A stretch of 64,000 nucleotides of DNA from Muriiphilus sp048268845 (GTDB lineage Bacteria > Pseudomonadota > Alphaproteobacteria > Rhodobacterales > Rhodobacteraceae): positions 152,552 to 216,551 of the forward strand of contig JBLWUQ010000006.1 in assembly GCA_048268845.1 (NCBI GenBank), in the 5' to 3' direction. This document shows positions 41,477 through 50,577 of the stretch, piece after piece. The notes beneath the pieces were generated by a model. It worked only from the letters and a program-made list of their open reading frames with translations. It did not search any database and had not been told where the DNA came from. Positions within the stretch are counted from its first letter, which is position 1, and every line of letters begins with the position of its first letter. Made by a program: the position numbers and the translations under genes.

Positions 41477-42237
41477 GGGTTTTGCAGCGCGAACGCCGCC
41501 TCCGCCAGTTGCCGCGCAGATGCTGCCCGCGACGATGCCAGCCCGTCGATCGGGGCGTCTTCCACCAGCCTCCCGCCCTGCATCACCAGGGTGCGCTGCG
41601 CCACGTCGCGCACCGCACGCAGATCGTGGCTGATGAACAGCACGGCGGCGCCGGTCTCATCGGCCATGGTGTTGAGCGCCGCGAGAATGTCGCGCTCGGT
41701 CAGCACGTCAAGCCCGGTGGTCGGCTCGTCCGCGATCAGGATGCGGGGCCGCAGGATCAGCGCCATGGCGATCAGCACCCTTTGCTTCATCCCGCCCGAA
41801 AGCTGGTAGGGGAAAAGTTCGGCCACCTGCGCGCGCAACGCCACGGCGTCCAGCGCGCGCGGGATCGCCTGGCGGGCATCGACGCCCGCGATCCGTGCCG
41901 TTTCAGCCAGTTGCGCGCGGATGCGCCGCCCGGGTGTCAGCGCGGTGCCGGGGCTCTGGAATATCTGGAAGATCTTGCGGCCACGCGCGCACCGCCAGCC
42001 CGCCGCAGACGCGCCAAGCAGTTCGACCCCGTCGATGCGCACAGAGCCACCTGCCGCCGCAAGCGGCGGGCGCAGCAGGCCGCAAAGTGCAGCGGCGGTC
42101 AGCGACTTGCCAGAGCCGCTTGCGCCCAGCAGCCCGACACGCTCGCCCGGCGCGAGATCGAAACTCAGCCGGTCGAGCAGCGGTGGCTCGCCGGGGATCG
42201 CGACGGACAGGTTTCGCACGGACAGTGTTGCTACCAT
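41470..42237 (-). CDS. Nickel/peptide ABC importer ATPase (NikD/DppD-like)
   Basis: ATPase of 255 residues with Walker A GASGSGKS, Q-loop IFQSPGTALTP, signature QLSGGMKQRVLIAMAL and Walker B ILIADEPTTGLD. GGMKQRV and QSPxxALxP are typical of the NikD/DppD half. It starts at the ATG at 42237 and overlaps the permease stop by 7 bp. Its protein is shorter than DppD (about 330), because it lacks the iron-sulfur-bearing C-terminal extension of some peptide transporters. That shortness is closer to NikD. Confidence 0.9.
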   Translation of the reverse strand: MVATLSVRNLSVAIPGEPPLLDRLSFDLAPGERVGLLGASGSGKSLTAAALCGLLRPPLAAAGGSVRIDGVELLGASAAGWRCARGRKIFQIFQSPGTALTPGRRIRAQLAETARIAGVDARQAIPRALDAVALRAQVAELFPYQLSGGMKQRVLIAMALILRPRILIADEPTTGLDVLTERDILAALNTMADETGAAVLFISHDLRAVRDVAQRTLVMQGGRLVEDAPIDGLASSRAASARQLAEAAFALQNPC

Positions 42238-43091
42238 CGGTAAGGCTCCCTCTTGTCGAGCAGTTCGCGCAGGCCTTCGCCCACCAGATTGAAGGCCAGC
42301 ACCGCCAGCGTCACGGCCAGACCCGGCACCAGCAGCATGTGCAGGGCCTGCGAAAAGAACGGGCGCGCCTCGTTCAGCATCGCGCCCCATTCCGGCGTCG
42401 GTGGCTGGGCGCCGATGCCGAGAAAGCTCAGCGACGACAGCGCCAGCAGCACCGAGGCGGTTTCCAGCGAGATGATCACGGCGAGCGGCGGCAGCACCTG
42501 GGGCAGGATGTGGCGCAGCACCGTGCGCAGGCGCGACGCGCCGCCGAGATGGGCCGCGCGGACGAAATCGCGCTGGCTGGCCGACAGCACCAGCGCCCGC
42601 ACCAGGCGTGCATTGGACGGCCACCAGGCGGCGGCGATGCCGATGATCGCGGCTTCAATCGAGGCCCCCATGAAACCGATCACGGCCAACGCCAGCGCGA
42701 GCGTGGGGAATGCCATGATGATATCGGCCAGGCGCATCATCACCATGTCGACCCGGCCACCCGCGAGTGCGGCGACGACGCCCCAGGGCAGCGACACCGC
42801 CAGAATGGCCGCCATCGTCGAGAACGCGGCACCAAGCGAGACCGGCACCGCGCCGATCAGGCGGGCCAGCACATCGCGGCCAAGGTGGTCGGTGCCCAGC
42901 GGATGCGCCGCCGATGGCGCGGCAAGCCGGGTCAGGAGGTTCATCTCTTCGGGTGGCGGGATGTCGAAGACCATCGGTGACAGGCCCAGAAGGCCAAAGC
43001 CGGCCAGCAGCACAAGGCCAAGCACGAAGCCGACGCGCCCGCCCCTCAGCCCCAGCCGCAGGGCCGGGAGGCGAAGCGCGCGCTCACGCAT
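42231..43091 (-). CDS. Nickel/peptide ABC importer permease (NikC/DppC-like)
   Basis: Inner-membrane permease of 286 residues with about six helices. PLGTDHLGRDVLARLIGAVPVSL near residue 65-87 is the hallmark of DppC/NikC. The EAA loop region is DFVRAAHLGGASRLRTVLRHILPQVLPPL, and FLGIGAQPPTPEWGAMLNEAR near the C-terminus is also conserved. The ATG at 43091 overlaps the preceding permease stop by 8 bp. It partners the NikB/DppB-like permease. Confidence 0.92.
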   Translation of the reverse strand: MRERALRLPALRLGLRGGRVGFVLGLVLLAGFGLLGLSPMVFDIPPPEEMNLLTRLAAPSAAHPLGTDHLGRDVLARLIGAVPVSLGAAFSTMAAILAVSLPWGVVAALAGGRVDMVMMRLADIIMAFPTLALALAVIGFMGASIEAAIIGIAAAWWPSNARLVRALVLSASQRDFVRAAHLGGASRLRTVLRHILPQVLPPLAVIISLETASVLLALSSLSFLGIGAQPPTPEWGAMLNEARPFFSQALHMLLVPGLAVTLAVLAFNLVGEGLRELLDKREPYRW

Positions 43092-44022
43092 CGGACAACC
43101 TCCGCCGCAACTGCGGATCGGCAAGGATCACGACGATGTCGGCAAAGAGGCTGGTGGTAAAGAAGATCAGCCCCATGAACACCAGATAGGCCTGGATCAC
43201 CGGAAAATCGCGCTGCGCGATGGCCTGAAGGACAAGCTGTCCAAGGCCGGGCCAGCCGAAGATGCTCTCGACGATGACGGCGCCGCCAAGCAGCGCGCCG
43301 AAGGTGTTGGCCCAGGCGGTGGCCAGCGGCCCGATGACGCGCGGCGCGATATGACCGAGCAGGATCTGCGTCGGGCCAAGCCCCTTGGCGATGGCAAGCC
43401 GCACGTGGTCTTCGCTCATCTCGGCGCGGACACGTTCGAACACCACCCGGCCCAGCGCCGCCCCTGCCCCGAGGCTGAGGGTGAGCGCGGGCAGGACCAG
43501 ATCCGACAGCGAGCCGTTGCCCACCAGCCGCGCCCAGCCGAGCCTCAGCACGAAGACGTAGATGAACAAGAGCGCCAGCCAGAACGACGGCACCGAGACC
43601 AGCAGGATCGTGATCCCCCGGATGCCGGCGCCCCCGACAGGGCCCGCCGCCACCGCAAGGATGCCGAGCGCGAGCGAGACCGTGACCGCGCCGATCATCG
43701 AACTGACCGCCAGCGCCAGGGTGGCCGGCAAGTGGATCGCGATCTCGGACATCACGCTGCGCCCGGTTGCGACGGAGGTTCCGAAATCAAAACGCAGCGC
43801 GCGCCCGAGCCAGTCGAGGTAGCGCAGGAAGAAAGGCTTATCGAGCCCGTATTCCGCCTTGAGCGCCAGGATGTCCTCCGGCGTGGGCACGATGCCCATG
43901 GCGCGCAGCTCCATCATCACCGGATCGCCCGGCGCCAGCGCCACGATGGCGAAGGCGACAAACGACATGCCCAGAAGTGTGGGCAGGACGATGGCAAGTC
44001 GAACGAGGATGAAACGCAGCAT
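43084..44022 (-). CDS. Nickel/peptide ABC importer permease (NikB/DppB-like)
   Basis: Inner-membrane permease of 312 residues. The N-terminus MLRFILVRLAIVLPTLLGMSFVAFAIVALAPGDP is the classic DppB/NikB start, including the PGDP motif. The EAA loop is DHVRLAIAKGLGPTQILLGHIAPRVIGPL. Six helices are expected. The start is placed at 44022 for that reason, although no strong ribosome site is present. Longer in-frame starts up to 44076 are possible. It follows the binding-protein gene by 60 bp. Confidence 0.9.
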   Translation of the reverse strand: MLRFILVRLAIVLPTLLGMSFVAFAIVALAPGDPVMMELRAMGIVPTPEDILALKAEYGLDKPFFLRYLDWLGRALRFDFGTSVATGRSVMSEIAIHLPATLALAVSSMIGAVTVSLALGILAVAAGPVGGAGIRGITILLVSVPSFWLALLFIYVFVLRLGWARLVGNGSLSDLVLPALTLSLGAGAALGRVVFERVRAEMSEDHVRLAIAKGLGPTQILLGHIAPRVIGPLATAWANTFGALLGGAVIVESIFGWPGLGQLVLQAIAQRDFPVIQAYLVFMGLIFFTTSLFADIVVILADPQLRRRLSDA

Positions 44023-44082
44023 ATGTGCAATCCGCTCTGGCGGAGCCCCGGACATGGGACCCCGCCGGTTTCGCAATGGCCC

Positions 44083-45627
44083 CTAGTGGCTGACCGTGAC
44101 GTTTCCGAAGTCGATCCAGTCGGCATATTCCGACATCGGCACCTCGATCCCCGGACGCGACAGGGTGAAGTTCGGCACCAGGAGGATCGGGATCGCCACC
44201 AGGTCATCCTGAACGATGGCGCGATGCGCCGCGCGCACATTGGCGATCACCTCGTCACGGGTCTGCGCCTGACGGGCCTCGTTGAGGAGCGCATCGACAT
44301 GCGGACCGGGGGCAATGAACTTGTAGCCGCCCCAGACCGTGTTGGTGCTGAAGATGTTGTAGAGCAGGTAGGTCGGGTCGGTGTTGTTGTTCGACGCGAA
44401 CTCCAGAAACAGGTCGGCCTGGCCTGTGTCGAGGTAGGTCGATGCGTAGACGCCGCTGTCATCGACCTCGACCAGATCGATCTCGATCCCGACGGCGGCG
44501 AACATCTGTTCCAGCATCTCGGGCATCGGCTTGACGGTGGACACATGCGGATAGGCCGCGATCAGCCGCAGCGAAAGCTTGCGCCCGTCCTTCTCGCGGA
44601 TGCCGTCGCCGCCCATTGTCCAACCCGCCGCATCGAGCAATGCACCGGCTCTGGCAGGGTCATGGCCGAAGCCATCGGTGTGGTCGTCGCCAAGGTTGAA
44701 CATCCAGCCCGGCAGCACGCCTTTGGCCGGAATGCTGCGGCCGGCATAAAGGACTTTGGCGAGGGTCTCGCGGTCGATCGCCCAGGCCAGGGCTTCACGC
44801 ACCTGCCGGTCCTGCAAGATGTTGAACGGCGCCTCGCCGTGGATGTTGCTCAGCAGGGCGACATAGCGGATCGGGCGGCTTTCATGCAGCACCACGGAGC
44901 CATCCTGCGGCATCGAGAGCAGCATCTGCGGCGTGACCTCGCCGATCACGTCGATCTCGCCGTTCTGCAGCGCCAGCAGGCGGGCGTTGTCGTCGTCGAT
45001 GAAGCGGAACGTCAGCCGATCCACGCTGGGCGCCTCGCCCCAGTAGTCGGGGTTGCGCACCACGGTGATGTGCTGCTTGGGCTCATAGCTTTCGAACAGG
45101 TAGGGCCCGGTGCCGATCGGATTCTCGGCACGGTTGTCGGACGGGCCGAACAGCGACGTGGCGCGATGGGTCATGTTTTCGATGACCAGCGCCGAACCGA
45201 TCTCGGAGCGAAAGCTGATCCGGTGGTCGCCAAGCTTCTCGAAGCTCTGCTGGTCGATCTGCAGGAAGTCCGACTTGCTCTGGTCATAGAGCCTGAGCGA
45301 GGCAATCGCGCTGTCGGCATCGAAAGGCGTACCGTCCGAGAAGGTCACGCCTTCGCGCAGGTCCACGACATAGGTGCCGTCGGCATAATCCCAGCTTTGA
45401 AACAGCACGGGGATCGGCAGGAAGCTATCGTCCGGCTTTACCGCCGTCTCGACGATCTGCGTCGCCGGGTTAAGGACGGAGAAGGTGAACTTCTGCTCGT
45501 CGACCGAGTAGCGGTCGCGCTTGACCGCGATGACAAGCGAGGTTTCGGCATGGGCCGGCGCAAGCGCCATCGGCGCGGCAATCAGGGCGGCCGCGGCAAG
45601 CCGCGCGGCCAGAGTGAACGGGGTCAT
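44083..45627 (-). CDS. Extracytoplasmic solute-binding protein, family 5 (nickel/peptide type)
   Basis: Periplasmic binding protein of 514 residues with signal peptide ending near ALAPAHA (residue 27). Family 5 motifs are LREGVTFSDGTPFDADS, NPIGTGPYLFESYEPKQHITVVRNPDYWG and REALAWAIDRETLAKVLYAGR. The last resembles the NikA/DppA core. Length and start agree with the family. AAGGA precedes the ATG. The substrate could be a nickel chelate or a short peptide; the small metal-linked gene directly upstream favours metal, but no histidine cluster like that of NikA could be confirmed by eye. Confidence 0.92.
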   Translation of the reverse strand: MTPFTLAARLAAAALIAAPMALAPAHAETSLVIAVKRDRYSVDEQKFTFSVLNPATQIVETAVKPDDSFLPIPVLFQSWDYADGTYVVDLREGVTFSDGTPFDADSAIASLRLYDQSKSDFLQIDQQSFEKLGDHRISFRSEIGSALVIENMTHRATSLFGPSDNRAENPIGTGPYLFESYEPKQHITVVRNPDYWGEAPSVDRLTFRFIDDDNARLLALQNGEIDVIGEVTPQMLLSMPQDGSVVLHESRPIRYVALLSNIHGEAPFNILQDRQVREALAWAIDRETLAKVLYAGRSIPAKGVLPGWMFNLGDDHTDGFGHDPARAGALLDAAGWTMGGDGIREKDGRKLSLRLIAAYPHVSTVKPMPEMLEQMFAAVGIEIDLVEVDDSGVYASTYLDTGQADLFLEFASNNNTDPTYLLYNIFSTNTVWGGYKFIAPGPHVDALLNEARQAQTRDEVIANVRAAHRAIVQDDLVAIPILLVPNFTLSRPGIEVPMSEYADWIDFGNVTVSH

Positions 45628-45665
45628 GTAGGTATCCTTGTGAGGCGATTTCGGTTGAGGCGAAG

Positions 45666-46028
45666 TCAGCTCACAAAGGGGGGTGCGCGCGATGTGTAGG
45701 GCGACCAGACATCGTGCCCGGCGACGACGAGGGCCACCGGGGCCGGGGCCAGACGGGCCGGGTCGGCGGCGGCAACGGCAGCAACAGGGGCCATGACAGG
45801 CAGGGCCGCGATCTGCGCCGCGAAGAAGTCGCAGCCGAGGTCGATTTCGCGGGGTTCAGCACCGTCCAGCGCGACCTCGACGGTTTCCATGCCGCCGCCG
45901 GTGCAGAGGACATAGCTGATCGTGTCGCCTTCGAGCGCCAGCATGGTGCCGGGCGGACGAATCATGACGCTGACGAGAATGGTCAGGGCCAGCAAGAGCC
46001 GCAGCCAACTACTCGGCGTCACGCGCAT
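45666..46028 (-). CDS. DUF2946-like small membrane/secreted protein heading the importer operon
   Basis: A 120-residue protein with an N-terminal hydrophobic helix (WLRLLLALTILVSVMI). Next comes the phrase YVLCTGGGMETVEVALDG...DLGCDFFAAQ, with two cysteines about 30 residues apart, and then an Ala/Pro-rich tail ending PYTSRAPPF. This layout (helix, C-T-G-x-G, second Cys, and a final YxxRAPP) matches DUF2946-type proteins, which often neighbour metal-uptake genes. A ribosome site (AGGGAGA) supports the ATG at 46028. It lies 38 bp before the binding-protein gene, on the same strand. Function unknown; a metal-handling role is inferred. Confidence 0.7.
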   Translation of the reverse strand: MRVTPSSWLRLLLALTILVSVMIRPPGTMLALEGDTISYVLCTGGGMETVEVALDGAEPREIDLGCDFFAAQIAALPVMAPVAAVAAADPARLAPAPVALVVAGHDVWSPYTSRAPPFVS

Positions 46029-46151
46029 TGGATCTCCCTGGCCCTTCCCGGTTCGCCTGACCCTAGCGGCCACGCTTCTGCGTCACCACGGGCAATGTGT
46101 CGCAGGCCTCTGGTCGTCGGTTCTGGGTCAGGATCGCTGCGGGTCAAAGTC

Positions 46152-46490
46152 CTATTGGCCTTTTTCCGACATCGCCGCGCGAAAGGCATCGACGATGGCC
46201 TGCCGCGCGTCGTCGGGCTGCGCATCCACCGCCTCGGTCAGGCCACGCAGCTCGCGCCGCAGCCCGTGGATCTGGTCCAGAAGCGACAACACGACCGGAA
46301 CCGCATCGGCGGGCAGCGACATTTCCTTGCGCAGGTCGCAGACGAGCCGGATACGCGCCACGTCGAGATCGTCGAAAACCGGGCCCTTGTCGCTTTCGGC
46401 CGGCTTGATCCAGCCCTGCCGAACCCAGAGCCGCAGCTCGCGCAGCTCCACGCGGCGAACCGTGGCGACCACATCGCGTTCATAAAGCAT
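46152..46490 (-). CDS. cbpM: Chaperone modulator CbpM
   Basis: A 112-residue MerR-like helical protein. It begins MLYERDVVATVRRVELRELRLWVRQGWIKPA, continues with FDDLDVARIRLVCDLRKEM, and has a C-terminal coiled coil (LLDQIHGLRRELRGLTEAVD). It matches CbpM, which binds the J domain of CbpA and blocks its stimulation of DnaK. The ATG at 46490 overlaps the cbpA stop as TGATG, giving tight coupling of inhibitor to co-chaperone. An upstream TTG at 46505 is less likely. Confidence 0.85.
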   Translation of the reverse strand: MLYERDVVATVRRVELRELRLWVRQGWIKPAESDKGPVFDDLDVARIRLVCDLRKEMSLPADAVPVVLSLLDQIHGLRRELRGLTEAVDAQPDDARQAIVDAFRAAMSEKGQ

Positions 46491-47422
46491 CACAAAGCCC
46501 TCCAAAGTCCGGCGCGGGGGTCCTCTGTCACATGGTCGCGCCAGCGCTGCGCGATCGTCTCCATCTCGGCGTCGATCCGGGCCGGGGTCACGATCTTCAG
46601 GCGCACATACTGATCGCCCGCAGTGCCTTTTGCCGGCCGGACGCCCTTGCCCTTCAATCGCAATCGCTGCCCCGATGAGGCCCCCTTGGGAATACCCATC
46701 GACACCCGCCCCGACAGGGTCGGAACCTCGACCCTGGCCCCCAGAACGGCCTCGTCGAAGGAAACCGGCACCTCCACTTCGATATCGTTTCCGTCGCGGG
46801 TGAAGACCGGGTGCGGACGCACGCTGATCTCGACATAGGCGTCACCCGCCGGGCCGCCGCCCAGCCCCGGCTGACCCTTGCCGCGCAGTCGAAGCGTCTG
46901 GCCATCGCGCACACCGGCCGGAATGGTCAGGTCGATCGCGCTCCCGTCCGGCAGCGGCACGGCACGTTTCGCACCCTGCACGGCATCCATGAACTCCACC
47001 TCAAGGCGATAGCGCACATCGGACCCGCGCACGGCAAAGCCCTGCGAACCGCCCGTCCTGGCCTGCGCGCGCGCGCCAAAGAGGTCGGAGAACACGCCCG
47101 ACAGATCCTCGAAGTCGCTGTAGCCTGCGCCGGAATCATAGCGCCCGCGAGGGTCGGCATCGGCGTGGTCGCGGTAGTATTGCCGCTGCGGCCGTTCCTG
47201 TCCGCTCGCGTCGATCTCGCCCGCGTCGAAGCGTTTGCGTTTTTCCGGATCACCGATGATGTCGTTGGCGGCGGACACTTCCTGAAACTGCGCCGCCTTG
47301 GCCTTGTCGCCCGGATGCAGGTCGGGATGCAGTTCCTTCACCAGCTTGCGATAGGCCTTCTTGATCTCGGCGCTGGACGCATCCTTGGACACGCCCAGAA
47401 CCTTGTAGGGATCATCACTCAT
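46490..47422 (-). CDS. cbpA: DnaJ-class co-chaperone CbpA
   Basis: Curved-DNA-binding-protein-type J protein of 310 residues. The J domain contains HPD at residues 32-34 within YRKLVKELHPDLHPGDKAK. A Gly-rich linker follows to about 125, then two C-terminal substrate-binding beta domains (VRYRLEVEFMDAVQGAKRAVPLPDG and VEVPVSFDEAVLGARVEVPTL). There is no zinc-finger domain, which separates CbpA from DnaJ. It stimulates DnaK in the cytoplasm. Its ATG is 8 bp inside the end of ftsH, so the chaperone and protease are translated together. Confidence 0.93.
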   Translation of the reverse strand: MSDDPYKVLGVSKDASSAEIKKAYRKLVKELHPDLHPGDKAKAAQFQEVSAANDIIGDPEKRKRFDAGEIDASGQERPQRQYYRDHADADPRGRYDSGAGYSDFEDLSGVFSDLFGARAQARTGGSQGFAVRGSDVRYRLEVEFMDAVQGAKRAVPLPDGSAIDLTIPAGVRDGQTLRLRGKGQPGLGGGPAGDAYVEISVRPHPVFTRDGNDIEVEVPVSFDEAVLGARVEVPTLSGRVSMGIPKGASSGQRLRLKGKGVRPAKGTAGDQYVRLKIVTPARIDAEMETIAQRWRDHVTEDPRAGLWRAL

Positions 47423-49262
47423 TGATCACCACCCTTGTTTCAACCGGCCCCCGGCGGCGCAACCCCTTGGCCAGGTCGCGCAACGCTGCCTCGTCCAGGG
47501 TTTCGACCTCCAGCAGACGCCGGGCCGTCAACTCCAGAATATCGCGATTTTCGGTCAGGATTTCCAGTGCCTGTGCCGAAACCTCGCGCAGCACCTCGCG
47601 CACGGCTTCGTCCATCGCCTCGGCCGTCGCCTCGCTGTAGCTGCGGTCAAAGTATCCGGGGGTGCGGCCGCCCAGGAAGGTGCCCTGCTCGGTCTCGTAG
47701 CTGACGCTTCCCAGATCCGCATCCATGCCGTAGCGCGCGACCATCGACCGCGCGATATTGGTGGCGCGCGCCAGATCGTCGGCGGCACCGGTGGAGAGGT
47801 GATCGAAGATCAGGATCTCCGCCGCGCGCCCGCCCATCAGAACCGCGATCTTGTTGCGCAGTTCATCTTCGGTCATCAGGAAGCGGTCCTCGGTCGGGCG
47901 CTGGATGGTATAGCCAAGTGCTCCGATGCCGCGCGGGATGATCGAGACCTTGTGCACCGTATCCGCCCCCGGCAGCGCCATCGAGACCAGCGCATGACCC
48001 ATCTCGTGATAGGCCACGATCTTGCGTTCGCGCGGGTTGATCAGCCGGTTGCGCTTTTCAAGACCGGCGACGATCCGCTCGATCGCATGGGTGAAGTCGT
48101 CCATGGTCACGACATCGCCGCGCCGGCGGGTCGCAAGAAGGGCGGCCTCGTTCACCAGATTGGCCAGATCGGCGCCGGAAAACCCGGTGGTCAGCGCGGC
48201 GATCTCGTCCAGCGCGATACCGGGTTCGAGAACGATCTTCCTGATGTGCACCTCGAGGATTTGCACCCGGCCCTTGCGGTCGGGACGATCCACCAGAACC
48301 TGACGGTCGAAACGCCCGGCGCGCAGCAGGGCCGGATCGAGGATCTCGGGCCGGTTGGTCGCGGACAGGAGCACGACGCCTTCGCTGGGGTCGAACCCGT
48401 CAAGCTCGGACAGAAGCTGGTTCAGCGTCTGCTCGCGCTCATCGTTGCCGCCCTGGATCGTGCCCGCGCCGCGCGCCCGGCCCAATGCGTCCAACTCATC
48501 GATGAAGATGATGGCCGGTGCCGCCTTGCGCGCCTGCTCGAACAGATCACGCACCCGTGCAGCCCCGACGCCGACGAACATCTCGACGAACTCGGAGCCC
48601 GAGATGGAAAAGAACGGCACCCCCGCCTCGCCCGCCACGGCACGCGCCAAGAGCGTCTTGCCGGTGCCCGGCGGTCCGACCAGCAAGATCCCCTTGGGCA
48701 TCCGCGCGCCAAGGCTGCCGTATTCCCTGGGGTTTTGCAGAAAATCGATGACCTCCTGCAACTCCGCCTTGGCCTCGTCCACCCCGGCGACATCGGCAAA
48801 GGTCACCTTGGTGTCGCTTTCGACATAGACCTTGGCCTTGCTCTTGCCGATGGACATCATGCCGCCCATGCTCTGCCCGCCGCCCATCCGGCGGATCAGG
48901 AACATCCAGATCCCGACGAACAGGAGCGCCGGCAGAACCCACGACAGGAGCGTGGTGAACCAGGTGTTTTCGACCTTGCCCGAAAAGGTCACGCCGGTCT
49001 CGCTCAGCCGCTCGGCCAGGTCCGGCGGGACGGGCGTTGTCAGAAAGCCGGTCTTGCCCTCCTGCGGCGTCGTGAACGTGCCGCTGATGGTGCTGCTGCC
49101 GATGACGACCTCCGCGATCGCGCCGTCTTCGAGATAGGTCTCGAAGTGGCTGTAGGGGATCGTCTCGATGGTCTGGCTCTGCACCCAGACATCGCGCAGG
49201 AACACCACGCCCATCACGGCGAGCAGGATATACCAAAGGTTGATCTTCGTTCCGCGGTCCAT
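47415..49262 (-). CDS. ftsH: ATP-dependent zinc metalloprotease FtsH (paralogue)
   Basis: Membrane-bound AAA+ protease of 615 residues. It has two N-terminal membrane helices (LWYILLAVMGVVFL; LLSWVLPALLFVGIWMFLI) around a periplasmic domain. Walker A is GPPGTGKT at 196-203, Walker B IIFIDELDALGR, pore loop FVEMFVGVGA, and the zinc motif HEMGH lies near residue 415. It degrades misfolded membrane and regulatory proteins. Linkage to cbpA/cbpM instead of tilS or the usual housekeeping neighbours suggests a stress-linked second FtsH; this would need the rest of the genome to confirm. GGAG lies 8 bases before the ATG. Confidence 0.93.
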   Translation of the reverse strand: MDRGTKINLWYILLAVMGVVFLRDVWVQSQTIETIPYSHFETYLEDGAIAEVVIGSSTISGTFTTPQEGKTGFLTTPVPPDLAERLSETGVTFSGKVENTWFTTLLSWVLPALLFVGIWMFLIRRMGGGQSMGGMMSIGKSKAKVYVESDTKVTFADVAGVDEAKAELQEVIDFLQNPREYGSLGARMPKGILLVGPPGTGKTLLARAVAGEAGVPFFSISGSEFVEMFVGVGAARVRDLFEQARKAAPAIIFIDELDALGRARGAGTIQGGNDEREQTLNQLLSELDGFDPSEGVVLLSATNRPEILDPALLRAGRFDRQVLVDRPDRKGRVQILEVHIRKIVLEPGIALDEIAALTTGFSGADLANLVNEAALLATRRRGDVVTMDDFTHAIERIVAGLEKRNRLINPRERKIVAYHEMGHALVSMALPGADTVHKVSIIPRGIGALGYTIQRPTEDRFLMTEDELRNKIAVLMGGRAAEILIFDHLSTGAADDLARATNIARSMVARYGMDADLGSVSYETEQGTFLGGRTPGYFDRSYSEATAEAMDEAVREVLREVSAQALEILTENRDILELTARRLLEVETLDEAALRDLAKGLRRRGPVETRVVINE

Positions 49263-49441
49263 GGCTTTTCTCCGGTTTTCACAAGCGTCGCATCTTAGGC
49301 GCTGCTTTCACAATAGCCACTTTGCCTTCTACCTTGGCCAGAACGTCGCAAGCCAGGGCAGCGGTGCGGGTGGCCGGACCGCCCCGGTTTTCAGGATTGA
49401 TCGTGTCTGGCTGGCACAGGCGCGCTTTGACGCCGTTCGCC

Positions 49442-49525
49442 TGGTACCCGAGGCCGGACTCGAACCGGCACGCCTTGCGGCGGGGGATTTTGAATCCCCT
49501 GCGTCTACCATTCCGCCACTCGGGC
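49442..49525 (-). tRNA. tRNA-Leu (anticodon CAA)
   Basis: On the minus strand the sequence begins GCCCGAG and ends CTCGGGT-A-CCA, giving an acceptor stem with a G-U pair at the base. The D arm contains GCGGAATGGTAGACGC. The anticodon arm GGGGA-TTCAAAA-TCCCC shows CAA. A long variable arm is followed by the T arm CCGGTTCGAGTCCGG. CCA is encoded. The length of 84 and the long variable arm fit a class II leucine tRNA. Confidence 0.96.
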
Positions 49526-49619
49526 CCAACTGGGCGCACCGACGCAACTCGCCGGCTGCGCGGAATATTGCAGGGCTTGGCGGCGGGGGCAAGGCCCCGT
49601 TTTCACCGTTTCCGCGCAG

Positions 49620-50462
49620 TCACAGCCGCGCTGCGGCGAATGTGTCGCAGGCCGCCAACTCGCCGGTCTCGTAGCCTGTCGCGAACCAGCGCTGCCGCTC
49701 GGCCGATGTGCCGTGGGTGAAGGTATGCGGCATCGGAACCCGCCCGGCGCTGCGTTGCAATGTGTCGTCGCCGATCTGTTTGGCGGCGTTCATCGCCTCG
49801 GCCACGTCGCCCGGTTCGAGCGTTCCGAACTGCTCGTCGGCATGGCGCGCCCAGATGCCGGCATAGCAATCGGCCTGCAACTCGACCCGAACCGAGATCG
49901 CATTCGATGCGGCCTCATTGACCCGGGCGCGGGCGGCGTTCGCGTCGCCAAGGATGCCCAGAATATCCTGCACATGATGCGCCACCTCATGCGCCACGAC
50001 ATAGGCGGCGGCGAAATCGCCGCCCGCGCCCAAGCGCCGCGACAGCGTGGTGAAGAACGCCGTGTCGAGATAGATCTTGCCGTCGCCGGGGCAATAGAAC
50101 GGCCCCGTCGCGCCCGAGGCGCCGCCACAGGCCGATTGCGTCACGCCCTTGTAGAGCACCAGCGTCACCGGCCGGTAATCGCCCTCGACCTGGTCGCGAA
50201 ACACGATGCCCCAGACCTCTTCGGTGTCGGCCAGCGTGACGGACACGAACTCGCCCGCCCTGATATCAGCCTCGCTCAGCTCCACCGCGCCGGACGTCGC
50301 GTTCGGCTGGCCCTCGAGCAATGGCGTCACGTCGATGCCGGCGAAATACCCGATCGCCAGAACGATCAGAAGGCCGACCCCGCCGATCCCGGCCGCTCCT
50401 CCCCTTGCGCTGCGGCGGCGATCCTCGATATGCCGGCTGCCCCGGCGCCCCTGCCACTTCAT
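49620..50462 (-). CDS. Neutral zinc metallopeptidase (YpfJ family)
   Basis: A 280-residue protein with a basic N-terminus, one membrane helix (GIGGVGLLIVLAIGYFAGI) and a periplasmic putative peptidase domain. The zinc motif is HEVAHHVQDILG (HExxH). A downstream Glu in ELQADCYAGIW is in the position of a third ligand. It resembles YpfJ (UPF0190/zinc_peptidase), whose substrate is not known. The start at 50462 is supported by the MKWQGRR sequence conserved in the family. It lies between tRNA-Leu and the divergent yqaA-dsbB pair. Confidence 0.88.
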   Translation of the reverse strand: MKWQGRRGSRHIEDRRRSARGGAAGIGGVGLLIVLAIGYFAGIDVTPLLEGQPNATSGAVELSEADIRAGEFVSVTLADTEEVWGIVFRDQVEGDYRPVTLVLYKGVTQSACGGASGATGPFYCPGDGKIYLDTAFFTTLSRRLGAGGDFAAAYVVAHEVAHHVQDILGILGDANAARARVNEAASNAISVRVELQADCYAGIWARHADEQFGTLEPGDVAEAMNAAKQIGDDTLQRSAGRVPMPHTFTHGTSAERQRWFATGYETGELAACDTFAAARL

Positions 50463-50577
50463 CCTCGAAAAATCCCTCAAAATATCGCTCGATTATAAGC
50501 GGGCGATGCCGTCCGTCCACTGAAAGGTTGACCGCCCCGGCCTGCCGTGCTCGATAGCCGAAAACGGAGCCCCGGAC

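Noticed and set aside
42253..45699. Plus-strand open frame of 1,148 codons opposite the nickel/peptide importer genes
   Set aside because: It is antisense to five well-supported overlapping genes, lacks a ribosome site and any family resemblance; it is a high-GC shadow frame.
49279..49539. Minus-strand frames covering tRNA-Leu and the ftsH upstream region
   Set aside because: They are produced by the tRNA sequence; the tRNA call is secure and no ribosome site or homology supports a protein.
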